In this document: in pieces, positions 26,823-27,428 of the stretch
How the letters are laid out: the number at the start of each line of letters is the position of its first letter
How positions within the stretch are numbered: position 1 is the first letter of the stretch
Assembly: GCA_900542325.1 (NCBI GenBank)
Contig: UQMY01000032.1
Span: forward strand, 1 to 27,428
Origin: an uncultured Collinsella sp.
GTDB taxonomy: Bacteria; Actinomycetota; Coriobacteriia; Coriobacteriales; Coriobacteriaceae
Length of the DNA: 27,428 nt
Reading direction: 5' to 3'
Made by a program: the position numbers and the translations under genes
The notes under the pieces: generated by a model
The model's input: only the letters and a program-made list of their open reading frames with translations
Databases searched by the model: none
What the model was told of the DNA's origin: nothing

Positions 26823-27311
26823 ATGATCAGAAAAACCCTCGATACCGACATTCCTGCCGTCATGGCCATCTATGACGTCGCCCGCGCCTTTATGCGCGCG
26901 CATGGCAACGCCACGCAGTGGCCCGAGGGCACGCCTTCGGCCGAGCAGCTGACTGCCGATATCGCCGCCGGCGGCAGCTATGTGTGCGAAGTCGACGGTC
27001 GCGTGGTGGCGACGTTTGCCTTTTTGCCGGGCCCGGACGAGTGCTATGACGTCATCGAGGACGGTCAGTGGCGTAGCGACACTCCGTACGCCGTGCTGCA
27101 CCGCGTGGCGTCCGACGGCACCGTGCACGGTATCGCGGCCGCGATGTTTGCCTTTGCCAAGGAGCGTGCCGACCATCTGCGTATCGATACGCACGCGGAC
27201 AACCTGCCCATGCAGGGTGCGAGCATGAAGGCGGGGTTCGAGCGCGCCGGAGTCGTGTATGTGTCGGACGGCACGCCGCGTGTTGCGTTCGACTGGCTGC
27301 GCGAGGCATAA
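26823..27311 (+). CDS. GNAT-family N-acetyltransferase
   Basis: A 162-residue acetyl-CoA-dependent acetyltransferase. It opens with MIRKTLDTDIPAVMAIYDVARAFM (alpha1 region), has VCEVDGRVVATFAFLPG (beta strands 2-4) and HRVASDGTVHGIAAAMFAFA, which stands at the pantetheine-binding strand and helix (the position of QxxGxG/A). The C-terminus has IRIDTHADNLPMQGASMKAGF, a good match to the GNAT motif B. Start is ATG 26823 or GTG 26820, both served by GAGG. Acceptor unknown. Confidence 0.9.
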   Translation: MIRKTLDTDIPAVMAIYDVARAFMRAHGNATQWPEGTPSAEQLTADIAAGGSYVCEVDGRVVATFAFLPGPDECYDVIEDGQWRSDTPYAVLHRVASDGTVHGIAAAMFAFAKERADHLRIDTHADNLPMQGASMKAGFERAGVVYVSDGTPRVAFDWLREA

Positions 27312-27344
27312 GAGCGAGGACGCGTATCAACAATCCATGTACAT

Positions 27345-27372
27345 GAAAATGGCCCCGGGCGGGGCCATTTTC
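27345..27372. terminator. Terminator hairpin after the GNAT gene
   Basis: Perfect 12-bp arms GAAAATGGCCCC (27345-27356) and GGGGCCATTTTC (27361-27372) with a 4-nt loop. A and T tracts flank the GC core on both sides, so it can serve both directions. Confidence 0.75.
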
Positions 27373-27382
27373 GTTCAAGACT

Positions 27383-27428
27383 TTAGTCTGCTGGCCGCGC
27401 AGCGGCCAGCTTTAAACCACCCGCTACG
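27383..27428 (-). CDS. Possible 3' end of a minus-strand gene
   Basis: An open frame enters from the right edge and ends at TAA (27383-27385): VAGGLKLAAARPAD. The composition looks like a true protein tail, and the terminator at 27345-27372 lies where a convergent gene would need it. The GC hairpin 27390-27410 (GCTGGCCGC, GCGGCCAGC) is inside this frame. A second minus-strand frame is also open, so this is only a suggestion. Confidence 0.4.
   Translation of the reverse strand, partial: VAGGLKLAAARPAD

Overview
The window looks like chromosomal DNA of a GC-rich actinobacterium of the class Coriobacteriia, most like Collinsella. This is inferred from gene content, GC-rich codon use, Shine-Dalgarno-led genes, and many short palindromic intergenic repeats; no rRNA or other species-defining marker is present. 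I found no tRNA or rRNA gene, no insertion sequence, no phage module and no true CRISPR array. Most of the window is housekeeping and membrane-transport genes in short operons on both strands.

Layout. 1-1362: 3' part of a CoA-disulfide-reductase-like flavoprotein with a C-terminal rhodanese domain, apparently frameshifted near base 57. 1551-4805: a fused MacB-like ABC transporter with a large extracytoplasmic region, bracketed by two related palindromes. 4850-5809: a tRNA-dihydrouridine synthase. 5969-7093 (minus): glutaredoxin behind an unusual XRE / zinc-ribbon / TipAS regulator. 7235-9296: TrmO-type tRNA methyltransferase and a MalY/PatB aminotransferase. 9402-9881 (minus): FMN-binding PNPOx-like protein. 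10136-12561: small K+ channel, LOG-family phosphoribohydrolase and a ClC-type channel. 12656-13531 (minus): EamA transporter. 13791-15771 (minus): a GntR(YtrA)-ABC ATPase-ABC permease operon with a palindromic operator. 15850-16290: gene-free DNA carrying a regular array of alternating inverted 15-bp repeats. 16341-17954: release factor 3. 18111-19523: VUT-family queuosine-precursor-type transporter with a candidate preQ1-like leader, then an SDR oxidoreductase. 19574-20299 (minus): uracil-DNA glycosylase. 20388-22315: EamA transporter divergent from a LysR regulator. 22343-23725 (minus): MATE exporter. 23919-24734: RlmA-type 23S rRNA methyltransferase. 24860-25261 (minus): small membrane protein. 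25490-26401: a 47-residue membrane peptide and RsmJ-type 16S rRNA methyltransferase. 26450-27311: divergent zinc-ribbon protein and GNAT acetyltransferase. At the right edge a minus-strand gene probably ends.

Themes. Translation and RNA modification recur (Dus, TrmO, RlmA, RsmJ, RF3, possible queuosine-precursor uptake). So do export and drug-response functions (MacB-like ABC, TipAS regulator, YtrA-type ABC operon, MATE, two EamA carriers). The most unexplained item is the 15897-16202 array: eight copies of a 15-bp sequence in strictly alternating orientation with a 40-bp step, lying between two divergent promoters and so probably acting as DNA. A second theme is a dispersed family of palindromes with a GGGAC(G) core, two of which run into -10 promoter boxes.
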